A DNA stretch of 64,000 nucleotides from positions 434,001 through 498,000 of the forward strand of contig NZ_OEST01000002.1 in assembly GCF_900241005.1 (NCBI RefSeq), given 5' to 3'. The first letter of the stretch is position 1, and the number at the start of each line of letters is the position of its first letter. This DNA comes from Bacteroides cutis (GTDB taxonomy: Bacteria; Bacteroidota; Bacteroidia; Bacteroidales; Bacteroidaceae). The translations under genes and the position numbers were made by a program. Below, piece after piece: positions 30,574-39,715 of the stretch. The notes beneath the pieces were generated by a model. That model did no database searches and was not told where the DNA came from. It saw nothing but the letters and a program-made list of their open reading frames with translations.

Positions 30574-30581
30574 CAAATGTA
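30574..30581 (-). promoter_or_regulatory. -7 element of the amn-holA operon (TACATTTG)
   Basis: On the minus strand this reads TACATTTG, 54 bp upstream of the amn start. It lies 5 bp before the start of the oppositely oriented HsdR-N gene. Confidence 0.45.
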
Positions 30582-30585
30582 GTAA

Positions 30586-31035
30586 ATGTTATCGTTAAAC
30601 CTACCAGCATTCGATGCTAAAATTGCCGCAAGGAACGGAAAAAATGTTATATTCGACGTAATACGTCGTCGATATGTTGCTCTCACCCCTGAGGAATGGG
30701 TACGGCAACACTTCGTACACTTTCTTCTTGCTCATAAAGGATATCCACAGGCACTTATGGCAAACGAAGTCCAGGTTCAATTGAACAGTACAAAGAAACG
30801 ATGCGACACGGTGCTTTACCGACGTGATCTTACCGCCCGGATGATTGTGGAGTACAAAGCTCCCGATATTGAAATCACACAGAAGGTTTTCGACCAGATA
30901 ACTCGTTACAACATGGTGTTGAAAGTAGATTACCTCATTGTCAGCAACGGATTACAGCACTATTGTTGCCGGATGGATTACGAACATAACACATATATTT
31001 TTCTGCACGATATTCCTGAGTATCAAAGCCTATAG
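30586..31035 (+). CDS. HsdR N-terminal domain protein (stand-alone)
   Basis: A 149-residue protein matching the nuclease-like N-terminal domain of type I restriction HsdR subunits. It has the PD-(D/E)XK-like core: Asp in KKRCDTVLY (about residue 69), then Glu and Lys in VEYKAPDIEI (about 87-91), and then QITRYN. There is no helicase domain and no hsdM or hsdS gene nearby. Such solitary genes next to holA and amn are common in Bacteroides and are not thought to be part of a restriction system. The role is unknown; a DNA repair or nuclease function is only a guess. Confidence 0.8.
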   Translation: MLSLNLPAFDAKIAARNGKNVIFDVIRRRYVALTPEEWVRQHFVHFLLAHKGYPQALMANEVQVQLNSTKKRCDTVLYRRDLTARMIVEYKAPDIEITQKVFDQITRYNMVLKVDYLIVSNGLQHYCCRMDYEHNTYIFLHDIPEYQSL

Positions 31036-31090
31036 CTTTGAACGTCTTTCTCGCCAGGACCAAATCCTTTTCACTACCATACCGAAAGGC

Positions 31091-31205
31091 AATAACCCCC
31101 GGATATATTCCATCAAAACACCCGGATGTTTTATATGAAAACACCCGGATGTTATCACTCAAAACATCCCCATGTTTTACAGCGTAACATCCGGGTGTTT
31201 TGGGA
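31091..31205. repeat. Five tandem 23-bp near-palindromic units
   Basis: Units start at 31091, 31114, 31137, 31160 and 31183, exactly 23 bp apart. The best copies share the core AAAACACCCGGATGTT (units 2 and 3). Unit 4 reads AAAACATCCCCATGTT; unit 5 carries AACATCCGGGTGTTTT, the same core in inverted sense. Unit 1 is degenerate (16 of 23 positions match unit 2). The core is nearly its own reverse complement, so each unit can fold. There are no spacers, so it is not CRISPR. It lies between the HsdR-N gene and the beta-lactamase relic. Confidence 0.8.
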
Positions 31206-31287
31206 ATTCTGTATAAAACAGAAAGGGGATAAGTCCCTATTTCATTACAGTTAAGCTACCATATCATTACGGTAAAGCCCCCACTCT

Positions 31288-31504
31288 TTATTTCATCACA
31301 TCATATATCATGCGCGATACATGAGCAATGATCTCAGCATTGGTTTCATCCGTTTCACACGAATTCATGATGAAAACGGCTATGTAATATTTCCGCCCGT
31401 CAGGAAGAATAATGGCAAGATCCTGATTGGGAATTTTTTTCCGCAAAGGGCTGTATGTATCTTGTCTCAGTTGGGTAGTCTTTATATGAAAACTACGTTT
31501 CCTC
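31288..31504 (-). pseudogene. Class A beta-lactamase relic with internal deletion
   Basis: Reading the minus strand from 31502 down to a TAA at 31288-31290 gives an open frame of about 70 codons with no start. It opens with a mid-protein segment (IKTTQLRQDTYSPLRKKIPN). It then runs directly into the C-terminus of a class A enzyme (ILPDGRKYYIAVFI and ETDETNAEIIAHVSRMIYD). The region between, about 100 or more residues, is missing; it should hold the SDN loop, the general-base Glu and the KTG motif. The 5' part with the SxxK serine is missing too. The frame abuts the stop of the RND gene. It cannot be active. The match is from memory of CepA/CfxA-type enzymes. Confidence 0.75.
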
Positions 31505-34500
31505 TCACTTCACTTCCTTCTTACTGCTGAACTTCTCCTGCAACTTCTGCATCAGTTCATAGAAATTCGGAATATAAACCGTAGCAAGTAATGTATTTAA
31601 AGCCATACCAAACACTACGGCGGCACCAAGGGCAACACGGCTACCCGCTCCCGCTCCTGTTGCAAATAATAATGGCATCACACCCAACACAAATGCCAGC
31701 GAAGTCATCAGGATTGGGCGTAGCCGGATATGCCCCGCCTGGAAAGCAGCATCGCGGATAGAATTACCTTGTGCGCGGAAATCACGGGCAAATTCCACTA
31801 TCAGAATACCATTTTTAGCAGAAAGAGCAACAAGCAGAATTATACCGATTTGAGTATAAATACTGACCGGTGTCCCCATAACGTAGCATCCAAACATGGC
31901 ACCGAGCAAAGCTACCGGAAGTCCCATAACCGCCGCCACCGGACTGGTCCAACTCTCGTATTGAGCAGCAAGAACAAGGAATGCTACAATCAATGCCATA
32001 ATGAAAACTACGGAAGTAGTTGTTCCCGCCTGTGTTTCCTGATAGGCCACTGATGTCCACTCGTAACCGAACTCATTGCCAAGCTGGTCTTTTATCAGGT
32101 TTTCCATTTGCTTGATAGCTTCTCCCGAACTACTTCCAGGAGCTATATTACAAGTAACGGCAGCGGTGGAATACATATTATAACGATTAATTTGATCCAT
32201 GCCCAACCGCTCCTCCACCCGGGTAAATGACGAGAAAGGAACCATTTCTCCCGAAGCATTTGGAACACTCAAATTCAGCACATCTCCGATGATACGCTGG
32301 GCGTGGTCACCCGCTCCCAGTTTTACCTGATAAATATGCCCGAATTGTACATAATCATTCACGTATGCATCTCCCATATAATATCCCAAAGCAGTAAACA
32401 CACCGTTCAGTGGAATCCCCATGAGTTGCACTTTGTCACGATCGATATCCAGGAAATACTGTGGTACATTTGCCTGATATTGACTACTGACAGATGCCAA
32501 TGCAGGATAATCATGATAATTCTCCATCAGTGTTTCTATAGCACGTTGCATTTCAGTGGAACCGAGGTTATGACGATCCTCCAATTGCAACTGCAAGCCC
32601 CCCGTAGCTCCCAAACCGGGAATGGCGGGAGGAACCATAGCGAATATTTCAGCTTCTTGTATACTATATGCCTCCATATTGAAACGTTGGACAACGGCGG
32701 CAGCCGTATGCTTCTTACCTTTACGCTGATCCCAGTTCTTCAACACGACAAAATAGGTAGCGGCATTACTTTGTTCACCTCCTCCCATTACCGAAAAGCC
32801 GGAAATGCCGATATAATCTTTTACTTCCGGATAGGTATCCAATATCGCATTGATTTGTCGGCCAACCACTTGAGTACGTTCCAAACTTGAAGCCGGAGGT
32901 AGTTGTACCACAGCCAAGAAATAACCATCATCCTCCTCAGGAATAAATGTAGAGGGCCATTTAACGAACATCATAATGGCAATCAACGTGAAAACAGCAT
33001 AAGACAATACTGCTGCCGACGGACGTTTCAGCAGAAAGTTTACTATTTTGTCATACGCACCTTGTGTCTTATCATACAAGTGATTAAATCCTTTATAAAG
33101 AGGAAATTTAGAAGGTTTTGTAGGTTGCAGCATCAATGCGCAAAGTGCCGGTGTAAGTGTCAATGAGTTTATTCCACTCAATACGGTACTGGCGGCAATT
33201 GTCAAAGCAAATTGTTTATATAGCTGCCCTGAAATACCACTCACCAGCGTAGTCGGTATGAATACTGCCAACAACACCAAAACTACTCCTACAATAGGAC
33301 CTGTAATCTCCCCCATCGCCTCCGTAACAGCCTGGCGTGCTGAGTATTTTCCCGTATCCAATAAACGGGTGGAGTTCTCCACCACCACGATGGCATCGTC
33401 TACCACGATGGCTACGGCAAGTATCAACCCGAACAACGTCAATGTATTGATAGAAAAGCCAAACAATGCCATAATTGCCAACGTACCAACCAGTGACACG
33501 GGAATTGTGATACAAGGTATGATAACCGCCCGCCAGTTCTGGAGGAAAAGGAAGATAACAAATACAACAAGGATGGTAGTTTCGAGAAAAGTCACCATCA
33601 CTTCGTCAATAGAAGCATGGATAACGTCTGTTGTATCCAGCGTTACATCATATTGTATACCTACCGGAAAATTCTGCGTAAGTTCCTGCATCTTCGCCTT
33701 CACCCCTTTGGATACATCCAGCGAATTGCTACCCGGTTGCTGATAAATGGCAATGGCAGCAGTAGGTTTTCCATCAAGCTGTGAAACAACGCTATACGAA
33801 GCTGAACCAAGATCAATCTTAGCCACATCACCCAACCGCAGTATCTTCCCTCCCGCTTCGGTACGCAAAATAATATTACCGAATTCTTCGGGAGAAGTAA
33901 GCCGGCCCTTTACGGTCAAACTATATTGGTATGCATTTTTATTATCATCGCCAACGGGTTGTCCCACGTTTCCGGCACTCACCTCTACGTTTTGCGCCTG
34001 AATGGCCTGATACACATCAACAGGTGAAAGATTACGGATACGCATGGCAGCGGGATCCAACCAAATACGCATGGAGTAATCGCCCGCCCCCATTACATTG
34101 ACTGCCCCCACACCGGGAACACGCGTCAACTGGTCTACGAGGTTCAGTTTGGCATAATTGCTAAGGTATAATCCATCGTAATCTTTACTGTCTGATTTCA
34201 TCGTGAGAAACATCACTATGTTACTCGACTGCTTCTGTACCGTGACACCTTGTACCACAACAGGAGTCGGCAATGAGGACTGGGCTACACTGACACGATT
34301 TTGTACCTGTACGGTAGCCATATCGATGTCCGTACCTACTGCAAAAGTAATTGTCAAAGAGTAAGCTCCTGAAGAAGAAGAATTGGAAGACATATAAAGC
34401 ATTCCATCTACTCCGTTGACTTGTTGCTCGATAGGGATACCCACCGTTTGGGCTACTGTCTGCGCATTGGCTCCCGGATAAACGGCACTCACCTGTACGG

Positions 34501-34627
34501 TGGGAGGCGTTATCTCAGGATATTGTGCAATAGGAAGGATATTGAGTGTGACCAATCCTGCCACGACGATAAGCAACGCCAGTACGGTAGCGAATATAGG
34601 ACGGTCTATGAAAAACTTTGAGAACAT
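31505..34627 (-). CDS. RND multidrug efflux transporter (AcrB/MexB type)
   Basis: A 1040-residue inner-membrane pump of the HAE1 family with the standard 12 helices and two large periplasmic loops. It starts [20 protein letters not shown], has the proton-relay pair in TM4 ([10 protein letters not shown]), and a C-terminal half repeating the plan. The length is normal. It is the third gene of a minus-strand operon, after the TolC-like and adaptor genes. Together they would make a complete efflux pump spanning both membranes. Substrates cannot be told from sequence. Confidence 0.95.
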   Translation of the reverse strand: MFSKFFIDRPIFATVLALLIVVAGLVTLNILPIAQYPEITPPTVQVSAVYPGANAQTVAQTVGIPIEQQVNGVDGMLYMSSNSSSSGAYSLTITFAVGTDIDMATVQVQNRVSVAQSSLPTPVVVQGVTVQKQSSNIVMFLTMKSDSKDYDGLYLSNYAKLNLVDQLTRVPGVGAVNVMGAGDYSMRIWLDPAAMRIRNLSPVDVYQAIQAQNVEVSAGNVGQPVGDDNKNAYQYSLTVKGRLTSPEEFGNIILRTEAGGKILRLGDVAKIDLGSASYSVVSQLDGKPTAAIAIYQQPGSNSLDVSKGVKAKMQELTQNFPVGIQYDVTLDTTDVIHASIDEVMVTFLETTILVVFVIFLFLQNWRAVIIPCITIPVSLVGTLAIMALFGFSINTLTLFGLILAVAIVVDDAIVVVENSTRLLDTGKYSARQAVTEAMGEITGPIVGVVLVLLAVFIPTTLVSGISGQLYKQFALTIAASTVLSGINSLTLTPALCALMLQPTKPSKFPLYKGFNHLYDKTQGAYDKIVNFLLKRPSAAVLSYAVFTLIAIMMFVKWPSTFIPEEDDGYFLAVVQLPPASSLERTQVVGRQINAILDTYPEVKDYIGISGFSVMGGGEQSNAATYFVVLKNWDQRKGKKHTAAAVVQRFNMEAYSIQEAEIFAMVPPAIPGLGATGGLQLQLEDRHNLGSTEMQRAIETLMENYHDYPALASVSSQYQANVPQYFLDIDRDKVQLMGIPLNGVFTALGYYMGDAYVNDYVQFGHIYQVKLGAGDHAQRIIGDVLNLSVPNASGEMVPFSSFTRVEERLGMDQINRYNMYSTAAVTCNIAPGSSSGEAIKQMENLIKDQLGNEFGYEWTSVAYQETQAGTTTSVVFIMALIVAFLVLAAQYESWTSPVAAVMGLPVALLGAMFGCYVMGTPVSIYTQIGIILLVALSAKNGILIVEFARDFRAQGNSIRDAAFQAGHIRLRPILMTSLAFVLGVMPLLFATGAGAGSRVALGAAVVFGMALNTLLATVYIPNFYELMQKLQEKFSSKKEVK

Positions 34628-34657
34628 ATGGTCTTATTTATTAAAATGAGTCAATAA

Positions 34658-35758
34658 TCAGTTGCCAACGGGATGAACTTTCATCCCGTCCCTTACTTTC
34701 ATCAATGCTTTGGTAACATAGCGTTCTTGCGGAGAAAGCCCTTCCTTTATCTGGCGAAGGCTATCTCCTACTAATTGTCCGGTTTCAATATGCCGGTAGC
34801 GGACAATATCCGAATCATTGACGATATAGATATATTTTCCCAACTGGTCGGTACCGATAGAAGCATCGGGTATCAGTACCGCTTGTTTTTGTTCCCCGTA
34901 AGGTAGAGTGATACTGACGTATAATCCGCTTCTCAATAGTCCTTTGGGATTATCCAGACGGGCACGAATATCCAACGTTCCGGTATTCAGGTTTACGTTA
35001 GGCGAAAGATAGTCCAAAGTAGCCGGATAACTCGAAACTCCGTCTTTTCCCAGACTGACAGCCACTTTCCGCGGAATGGAGTCTCCTTGTTGCATCAACA
35101 TAGAAATCCACTGATTATCAGATACATTAAAATAAGTATACAGATGATCATCCTTGTAGATAGTGGCCAATGTTACAGGTTGTATTCCTCCACTGATATA
35201 ACTTCCAACATCAGCCCGATTGCGACTGACAGTCCCGTCAAACGGGGCGCGAATGGTACAATAACTCAAATTGGTACGAGCCGTATTCAGTGCTGCTTCT
35301 GCGTTGCTTACGGCAGCCTGTGAAGTTGCTACATTCGATTTGGACTGTAATACTTGGATTTGACTGACCGCATCCGTCTTTACAGCTTCCTGCATACGTT
35401 CATAGTTATTCTGTGCATATTCCAGATTGGCATGGGCCGTTTTAAGTGTAGCTTCTGCCTGATGCACATTATCCAGATATACCGTAGGTTCGATGACAAA
35501 AAGTACTTGTCCCTGACGTACCCGGCTACCCGGTGCATAGGCTATGGTTTGTAAAGTTCCGTTAACTCTGCCTACCAGATCCACCGTCTTTTCAGAAGTC
35601 AGATAGCCCGGGTATTCTTTCGTCAATGTAATGTCTTGCACAGATGGACGGGCCACACTTATTTCCGGAACAGGTATTGTACGTACCGTTTCTTTTTTAT
35701 TCCCACACCCTGCCAATAACGGCAAGATAAATAAAGTGATATACATTTGATTTTTCAT
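34658..35758 (-). CDS. RND efflux periplasmic adaptor lipoprotein (AcrA/MexA type)
   Basis: The start at 35758 gives a lipoprotein signal (MKNQMYITLFILPLLAGCGN, lipobox LAGC). An upstream ATG at 35791 would overlap the TolC-like gene. The 366-residue product has the biotinyl-lipoyl halves around a helical hairpin (LKTAHANLEYAQNNYERM), the motif IRAPFDGTVSRNRADVGSYI and beta-barrel domains, as in membrane fusion proteins. It joins the RND pump to the outer membrane channel. It starts 22 bp after the channel gene stop and ends 30 bp before the pump gene. Confidence 0.94.
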   Translation of the reverse strand: MKNQMYITLFILPLLAGCGNKKETVRTIPVPEISVARPSVQDITLTKEYPGYLTSEKTVDLVGRVNGTLQTIAYAPGSRVRQGQVLFVIEPTVYLDNVHQAEATLKTAHANLEYAQNNYERMQEAVKTDAVSQIQVLQSKSNVATSQAAVSNAEAALNTARTNLSYCTIRAPFDGTVSRNRADVGSYISGGIQPVTLATIYKDDHLYTYFNVSDNQWISMLMQQGDSIPRKVAVSLGKDGVSSYPATLDYLSPNVNLNTGTLDIRARLDNPKGLLRSGLYVSITLPYGEQKQAVLIPDASIGTDQLGKYIYIVNDSDIVRYRHIETGQLVGDSLRQIKEGLSPQERYVTKALMKVRDGMKVHPVGN

Positions 35759-35780
35759 ATATATGTTTCGGCTTAAATTA

Positions 35781-37196
35781 TCAATTATCAATTAACTCAT
35801 ATCCTCCTCCCAATGCTTTGTAAAGTGATATTAACTGTTGTAATGAACCACCTTGTGCCTGTACAAGCTGATTTTGGTAAGTTAGCAATGACCTAAGAGC
35901 ATCCAATACATTTTGAAAAGGTGACAACCCCTGTTTGTACAGATCCAAAGACAGTTTCAACGTTTCTTCACCTTGGTTACATACTTCACGCAAAGCAACA
36001 ATCTGTTGTATGGAATTATGGTATCCGTTCATGGCATTATCCGTTTCTTGTACGGCAGTAAGTACCGTCTGATTAAACTGATGGATCGTTTCGTCCAGTT
36101 GTGCACGTGCCAATCGAGTAGCATTCACCAACTTGGTACCACTGAATAATGTCCAAGTGACACTTGGGGCTATCTCAAAAGTCATACTGTTCTGTTTGGT
36201 TAAATCTTTTATATCACGCGAAGAATAACCGATAGAACCTTTTAGGAAAAACTGAGGCAACCAATCGCTTTTCGAGGCACCTAACAGGGCGGCTTGTGCA
36301 TTGACTTGCCGTTCAGCTTGGCGAATATCAGGACGGCGAAGTAACAGGTCAGCAGGAATTCCCATCCCGATGAGTTCTATATAGTCAGGTAGCTTCGAGG
36401 TTCTTTCCAATATAGGACGGATATATTGGGGATAAGTACCCAACAAGACAGCAAGGGCTGTAACATACTGATTGATACCCGATTCCAATTGCGGAATAGA
36501 AGCTTTAGTACTGTAATATACAGATTTGGCTTGTGATACGTCCAGTTTAGACACAAGTCCCGTCTTATAACGCGTTTCAGTAATACCGAGTACAGCCGCT
36601 TGAGTATTACAGTTATCAGTTACGACTTTCAGTTCTTGTTGTAACTCCCGTAAACCGATGTAGGCAGATGCCACTTGGGCACACAAGGAAATCATGACAG
36701 AGGTATACTCCTCTTTACTGGCCGCAAAATTTTCCCGCTGTGCTTTAACCCGCTGACGGATACTGCCAAATACATCCAGCTCCCAACTAGTATTAAGAGA
36801 AGCGCTATAAACTGAAGAAATAGATTTGGGAAGTGAACTTACATTTCCACTACTCTGCTCCCGTTCCCACCCGGCATCCAATGAAATAGAAGGAAAGAAA
36901 GCACCTCGTTGTATCCGCAAATTCGCCTGCGCCATGTTTATACGATCCATAGCAGATAATACGGAAAAATTTTGTGTAGATGCTACTGAGATAAGCGAGT
37001 CCAACACCGGGTCGGCAAAGACTTCCCACCATTTGTCGTCTACGGGTTGTATCTGTTCACTAAACAGATTATCATCTCTCGAAATCCCCCAACCTTGCGG
37101 AAGCTTTGTTCCCAAATAGCGGTTGCCTTTCTGAGCCAATGCCGCAGAACATAGACATAAAACGAGCAGCATACTGCTCCAGCTTTTTATATTCAT
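35781..37196 (-). CDS. TolC/OprM-like outer membrane efflux protein
   Basis: A 471-residue channel of the NodT/OprM group. It has a signal peptide (ending ALAQ), the motif WWEVFADPVLDSLI, two OEP repeats and long alpha-barrel helices. A second in-frame ATG at 37172 has a better ribosome site (GGAG 8 bp upstream). The ATG at 37196 keeps a Lys-containing signal peptide but directly follows a T run with no room for a ribosome site. It is the first gene of the efflux operon; a strong hairpin sits immediately upstream, and I found no clear promoter. Confidence 0.92.
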   Translation of the reverse strand: MNIKSWSSMLLVLCLCSAALAQKGNRYLGTKLPQGWGISRDDNLFSEQIQPVDDKWWEVFADPVLDSLISVASTQNFSVLSAMDRINMAQANLRIQRGAFFPSISLDAGWEREQSSGNVSSLPKSISSVYSASLNTSWELDVFGSIRQRVKAQRENFAASKEEYTSVMISLCAQVASAYIGLRELQQELKVVTDNCNTQAAVLGITETRYKTGLVSKLDVSQAKSVYYSTKASIPQLESGINQYVTALAVLLGTYPQYIRPILERTSKLPDYIELIGMGIPADLLLRRPDIRQAERQVNAQAALLGASKSDWLPQFFLKGSIGYSSRDIKDLTKQNSMTFEIAPSVTWTLFSGTKLVNATRLARAQLDETIHQFNQTVLTAVQETDNAMNGYHNSIQQIVALREVCNQGEETLKLSLDLYKQGLSPFQNVLDALRSLLTYQNQLVQAQGGSLQQLISLYKALGGGYELIDN

Positions 37197-37246
37197 AAAA
37201 AAAGGTTTAGGTTGTTATAATATTGGGATCATAACAACCTAAACCT
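37197..37246 (-). terminator. 16-bp hairpin plus T run abutting the efflux operon start
   Basis: AGGTTTAGGTTGTTAT (37203-37218) and ATAACAACCTAAACCT (37231-37246) are exact complements with a 12-base loop. On the minus strand a run of seven T follows and the next base is the A of the ATG at 37196. It looks like the terminator of the zinc-ribbon gene, but its placement could also make it an attenuator or operator for the efflux operon. Confidence 0.75.
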
Positions 37247-37277
37247 CTATTTGTTTATCGCAATTACTGCAGATACA

Positions 37278-38105
37278 TTAAGCTTCTGTGGCTTTCTTTC
37301 TGCTTCTTGTTGCTTTTTCTTTTATCGGTTCCTCTTTAATCTCCGGAGCTATACCCGCCAATTCCGGGTCAATCATGATACGTCCGCAATACTCACAAAC
37401 GATAATTTTCTTACGAGAACGGATATCCAACTGCCTCTGAGGCGGGATTTTGTTAAAACATCCACCACAGGCATCACGTTGTACATATACAATACCCAAA
37501 CCGTTGCGTGAATTTTTACGGATACGCTTGAATGACTGGAGCAAACGCGGTTCGATTTTAGTCTCAAGGTCTTTAGCTTTATCTCTCAGTTTTTCTTCTT
37601 CTTGCTTGGTTTCAGATACAATCTCATCCAATTCGTTCTTCTTTACATCAAGATCTTTCTGCCTTTCTTCAAGAGCAGCAATACTTTCTGCCGCTTCAGC
37701 GGATTTTTCAACTTCTTGTTCGGAAAATTCTTTAATTCTCTTTTCACAAAGTTCGATTTCCAAAGTCTGGAATTCGATTTCTTTGCTCAAGAAGTCGTAC
37801 TCACGGTTGTTACGTACATTTTCTTGTTGCTCTTTATATTTTGCTACGGAAGCTTTTGCTGTTTCAATTTCCACCTTCTTACCGGCGATAGCAGATTTCA
37901 GTTCGGCAACTTCTGCCTTTATTCTTTCAATACGGGTACTCAAACCGGCAATTTCGTCTTCCAAGTCTTGTACTTCCAAAGGAAGTTCACCTCTCAACGT
38001 CTTGATTTCATCAATTTTAGACAGCATTGTCTGCAACTGGAACAAAGCTTTCAACTTTTGCTCTACTGTCAATTCCTGGGGATCTTTTTTTGCTTCTTTA
38101 GCCAT
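37278..38105 (-). CDS. Coiled-coil protein with C-terminal zinc ribbon
   Basis: A 275-residue protein. Residues about 10-175 are charged heptad-like coiled coil. A C4 zinc ribbon follows (DACGGCFNKIPPQ, then CEYCGRIMIDPEL, about 207-245). The tail is Lys/Arg/Glu-rich. This fold is found widely, usually next to nif3-like genes as here, with 5 bp between them. Proposed roles include nucleic-acid binding or a translation-linked function; none is proven from the sequence. Likely cytoplasmic. Confidence 0.85.
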   Translation of the reverse strand: MAKEAKKDPQELTVEQKLKALFQLQTMLSKIDEIKTLRGELPLEVQDLEDEIAGLSTRIERIKAEVAELKSAIAGKKVEIETAKASVAKYKEQQENVRNNREYDFLSKEIEFQTLEIELCEKRIKEFSEQEVEKSAEAAESIAALEERQKDLDVKKNELDEIVSETKQEEEKLRDKAKDLETKIEPRLLQSFKRIRKNSRNGLGIVYVQRDACGGCFNKIPPQRQLDIRSRKKIIVCEYCGRIMIDPELAGIAPEIKEEPIKEKATRSRKKATEA

Positions 38106-38110
38106 TTTAC

Positions 38111-39205
38111 TTACATGTATTTTATGGGATTTGTATTCACTTTGGTCATTTGAACCGCAAAATTAGGAAACAAATCCCGGATTATTGTATAAAAAATTTC
38201 TTTTGTATATTGTTCGCTTTCGTAATGTCCTATCTCTGCCAACAGGATGTCCGAATCGTGTCCAAAATAGTCATGGTACTTTATTTCACCGGTAATAAAA
38301 ACGTCCGCATGATTGCCGATGGCCAATGACATAAGGAATGCTCCCGCACCACCACACAAGGCTACTTTCTGGATTTCGCGTCCGGTCAGTTTATTATGGC
38401 GCAAACATTCCACCTCAAATGTTTTCTTGATACGTTTCAAGAATTCAAGTTCTGTTTCAGGAGTTTCCAATTCACCGATAATACCAGCTCCGGCTTGTGT
38501 CCAAGAGTCCTGCAAAGGATAAAGATCGAATACAGGCTCTTCATAAGGATGTGTAGCGAGCAATACTTTAACGACTTCCTCTTTTTTATAAGCAGGTAAT
38601 ATAGTTTCTATGCGCACTTCTTTTTCAATATGCAATTCTCCAATCTCTCCACAATAGGGATGTGCCCCCTTCTTCGCACGAAACACTCCCTCACCTTCCA
38701 CATTATAACTGCACGAATCATAATTGCCAATACATCCACATCCGACTGATGATAATACTTCACGTACTTTTTCAGCACAAGCCGTAGGAACAAAAGTTAC
38801 TAACTTCAGCAACGCATTTTCCTTAACTTCCAATATGCGCACGTTTTTCAAACCTATTTTCTCGGCAATCTTAAAGTTCACCCCTCCTACCACATTGTCC
38901 AGATTAGTATGGGCAGAATATATCACAAGATCATTTTTAATGGCCTTCAATATACAACGTTCCACATAATCCTTTCCAGTAATGGACTTATAACCCTTAA
39001 AAATGAGAGGATGATGTGATATGACAAGATTGTATCCTAACGCAATCGCTTCATCCAGTATGGCTTCAGTAACGTCAAGACACAACAAAGCCCCTGTTGC
39101 TTCCGCATCTGTCAATCCAATTTGCAAACCGGCGTTATCAAATCCGTCTTGCAATGGCAGAGGCGCGAACCGTTCAAGGGCGCTAACTATCTCCTTAATT
39201 TTCAT
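38111..39205 (-). CDS. Nif3-like dinuclear metal protein
   Basis: The start at 39205 gives the typical beginning MKIKEIVSALERFAPLPLQD; an upstream ATG at 39238 would overlap the promoter region. The 364-residue product has the Nif3 metal-binding histidines (VISHHPLIF and SAHTNLDN) and a C-terminal half with GNHADVFITGEIKYHDY and DIGHYESE-like residues (LAEIGHYESEQ). Between the halves is an inserted PII-like domain (about 130-235), as in the YqfO subtype. It forms toroidal hexamers in homologues; the reaction is debated (GTP cyclohydrolase-like). Confidence 0.88.
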   Translation of the reverse strand: MKIKEIVSALERFAPLPLQDGFDNAGLQIGLTDAEATGALLCLDVTEAILDEAIALGYNLVISHHPLIFKGYKSITGKDYVERCILKAIKNDLVIYSAHTNLDNVVGGVNFKIAEKIGLKNVRILEVKENALLKLVTFVPTACAEKVREVLSSVGCGCIGNYDSCSYNVEGEGVFRAKKGAHPYCGEIGELHIEKEVRIETILPAYKKEEVVKVLLATHPYEEPVFDLYPLQDSWTQAGAGIIGELETPETELEFLKRIKKTFEVECLRHNKLTGREIQKVALCGGAGAFLMSLAIGNHADVFITGEIKYHDYFGHDSDILLAEIGHYESEQYTKEIFYTIIRDLFPNFAVQMTKVNTNPIKYM

Positions 39206-39226
39206 TATTAGTAGAAAATTTGGTTG

Positions 39227-39234
39227 CAAATATA
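39227..39234 (-). promoter_or_regulatory. -7 element of the nif3-like operon (TATATTTG)
   Basis: On the minus strand this reads TATATTTG, 22 bp upstream of the start at 39205. Confidence 0.5.
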
Positions 39235-39276
39235 GCAAAAAGTGGTGAATTCAAGGGAGCTTTTACGCTTTTTTTG

Positions 39277-39284
39277 TATATTTG
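39277..39284 (+). promoter_or_regulatory. -7 element TATATTTG upstream of the lipoprotein gene
   Basis: A match to TAnnTTTG 27 bp upstream of the ATG at 39312. It supports that start over an upstream TTG at 39282, which would lie inside the promoter. Confidence 0.55.
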
Positions 39285-39311
39285 AAGTCGACAAAACCCA
39301 ATATAACCATT

Positions 39312-39710
39312 ATGAAGATACTAATACTTTTGTTTTTCTCTTTGTTTATAACATTATCTTCCTGCCGTTATACAGGACAGACGCAAAATGACAGACAAGA
39401 TTCCGATGAACAATATGTGGATACCACGCCGAAAGCTACGACTATCCTTTGGGTAGACAAAAAAAATAGTGGTGGTAAGAAAGACGACTTTCCAATCCCT
39501 GTACGTACGGTAAAAGTAAAAGCCAACATTCACACATCGGGCAAAGTAGAAATTCTGTCATACACGAAACCCCAGAAGAACCGCGTGAAGCACTATTTAC
39601 AAGAAAGATTAGAAGTATTCAGAATTACCAAGGCAATGTTGGATAGTGGTTTTGTAAAACCGGGCGTACAGTATGTACAAATCCGCTATATGCCGGAAAA
39701 GTTACAATAA
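39312..39710 (+). CDS. Small lipoprotein of unknown function
   Basis: A 132-residue protein with a lipoprotein signal (MKILILLFFSLFITLSSC, lipobox LSSC, Cys18). A polar linker is followed by a compact basic domain. Its end, KPGVQYVQIRYMPEKL, faintly recalls a TonB C-terminal-like fold; I cannot assign a family with certainty. It is a single gene, convergent with the fetB-like gene (5 bp apart). Confidence 0.7.
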   Translation: MKILILLFFSLFITLSSCRYTGQTQNDRQDSDEQYVDTTPKATTILWVDKKNSGGKKDDFPIPVRTVKVKANIHTSGKVEILSYTKPQKNRVKHYLQERLEVFRITKAMLDSGFVKPGVQYVQIRYMPEKLQ

Positions 39711-39715
39711 TCAGG

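Noticed and set aside
30938..31162. Small genes on either strand at the end of the HsdR-N gene
   Set aside because: Both frames run into the 23-bp repeat and show no protein-like features; neither has a ribosome site.
31091..31205. Possible CRISPR array
   Set aside because: The 23-bp units are directly adjacent, with no unique spacers and no cas genes, so it is a simple tandem repeat.
32303..32890. 195-codon open frame opposite the RND pump gene
   Set aside because: It is antisense to conserved transporter sequence, with no ribosome site or recognisable domain.
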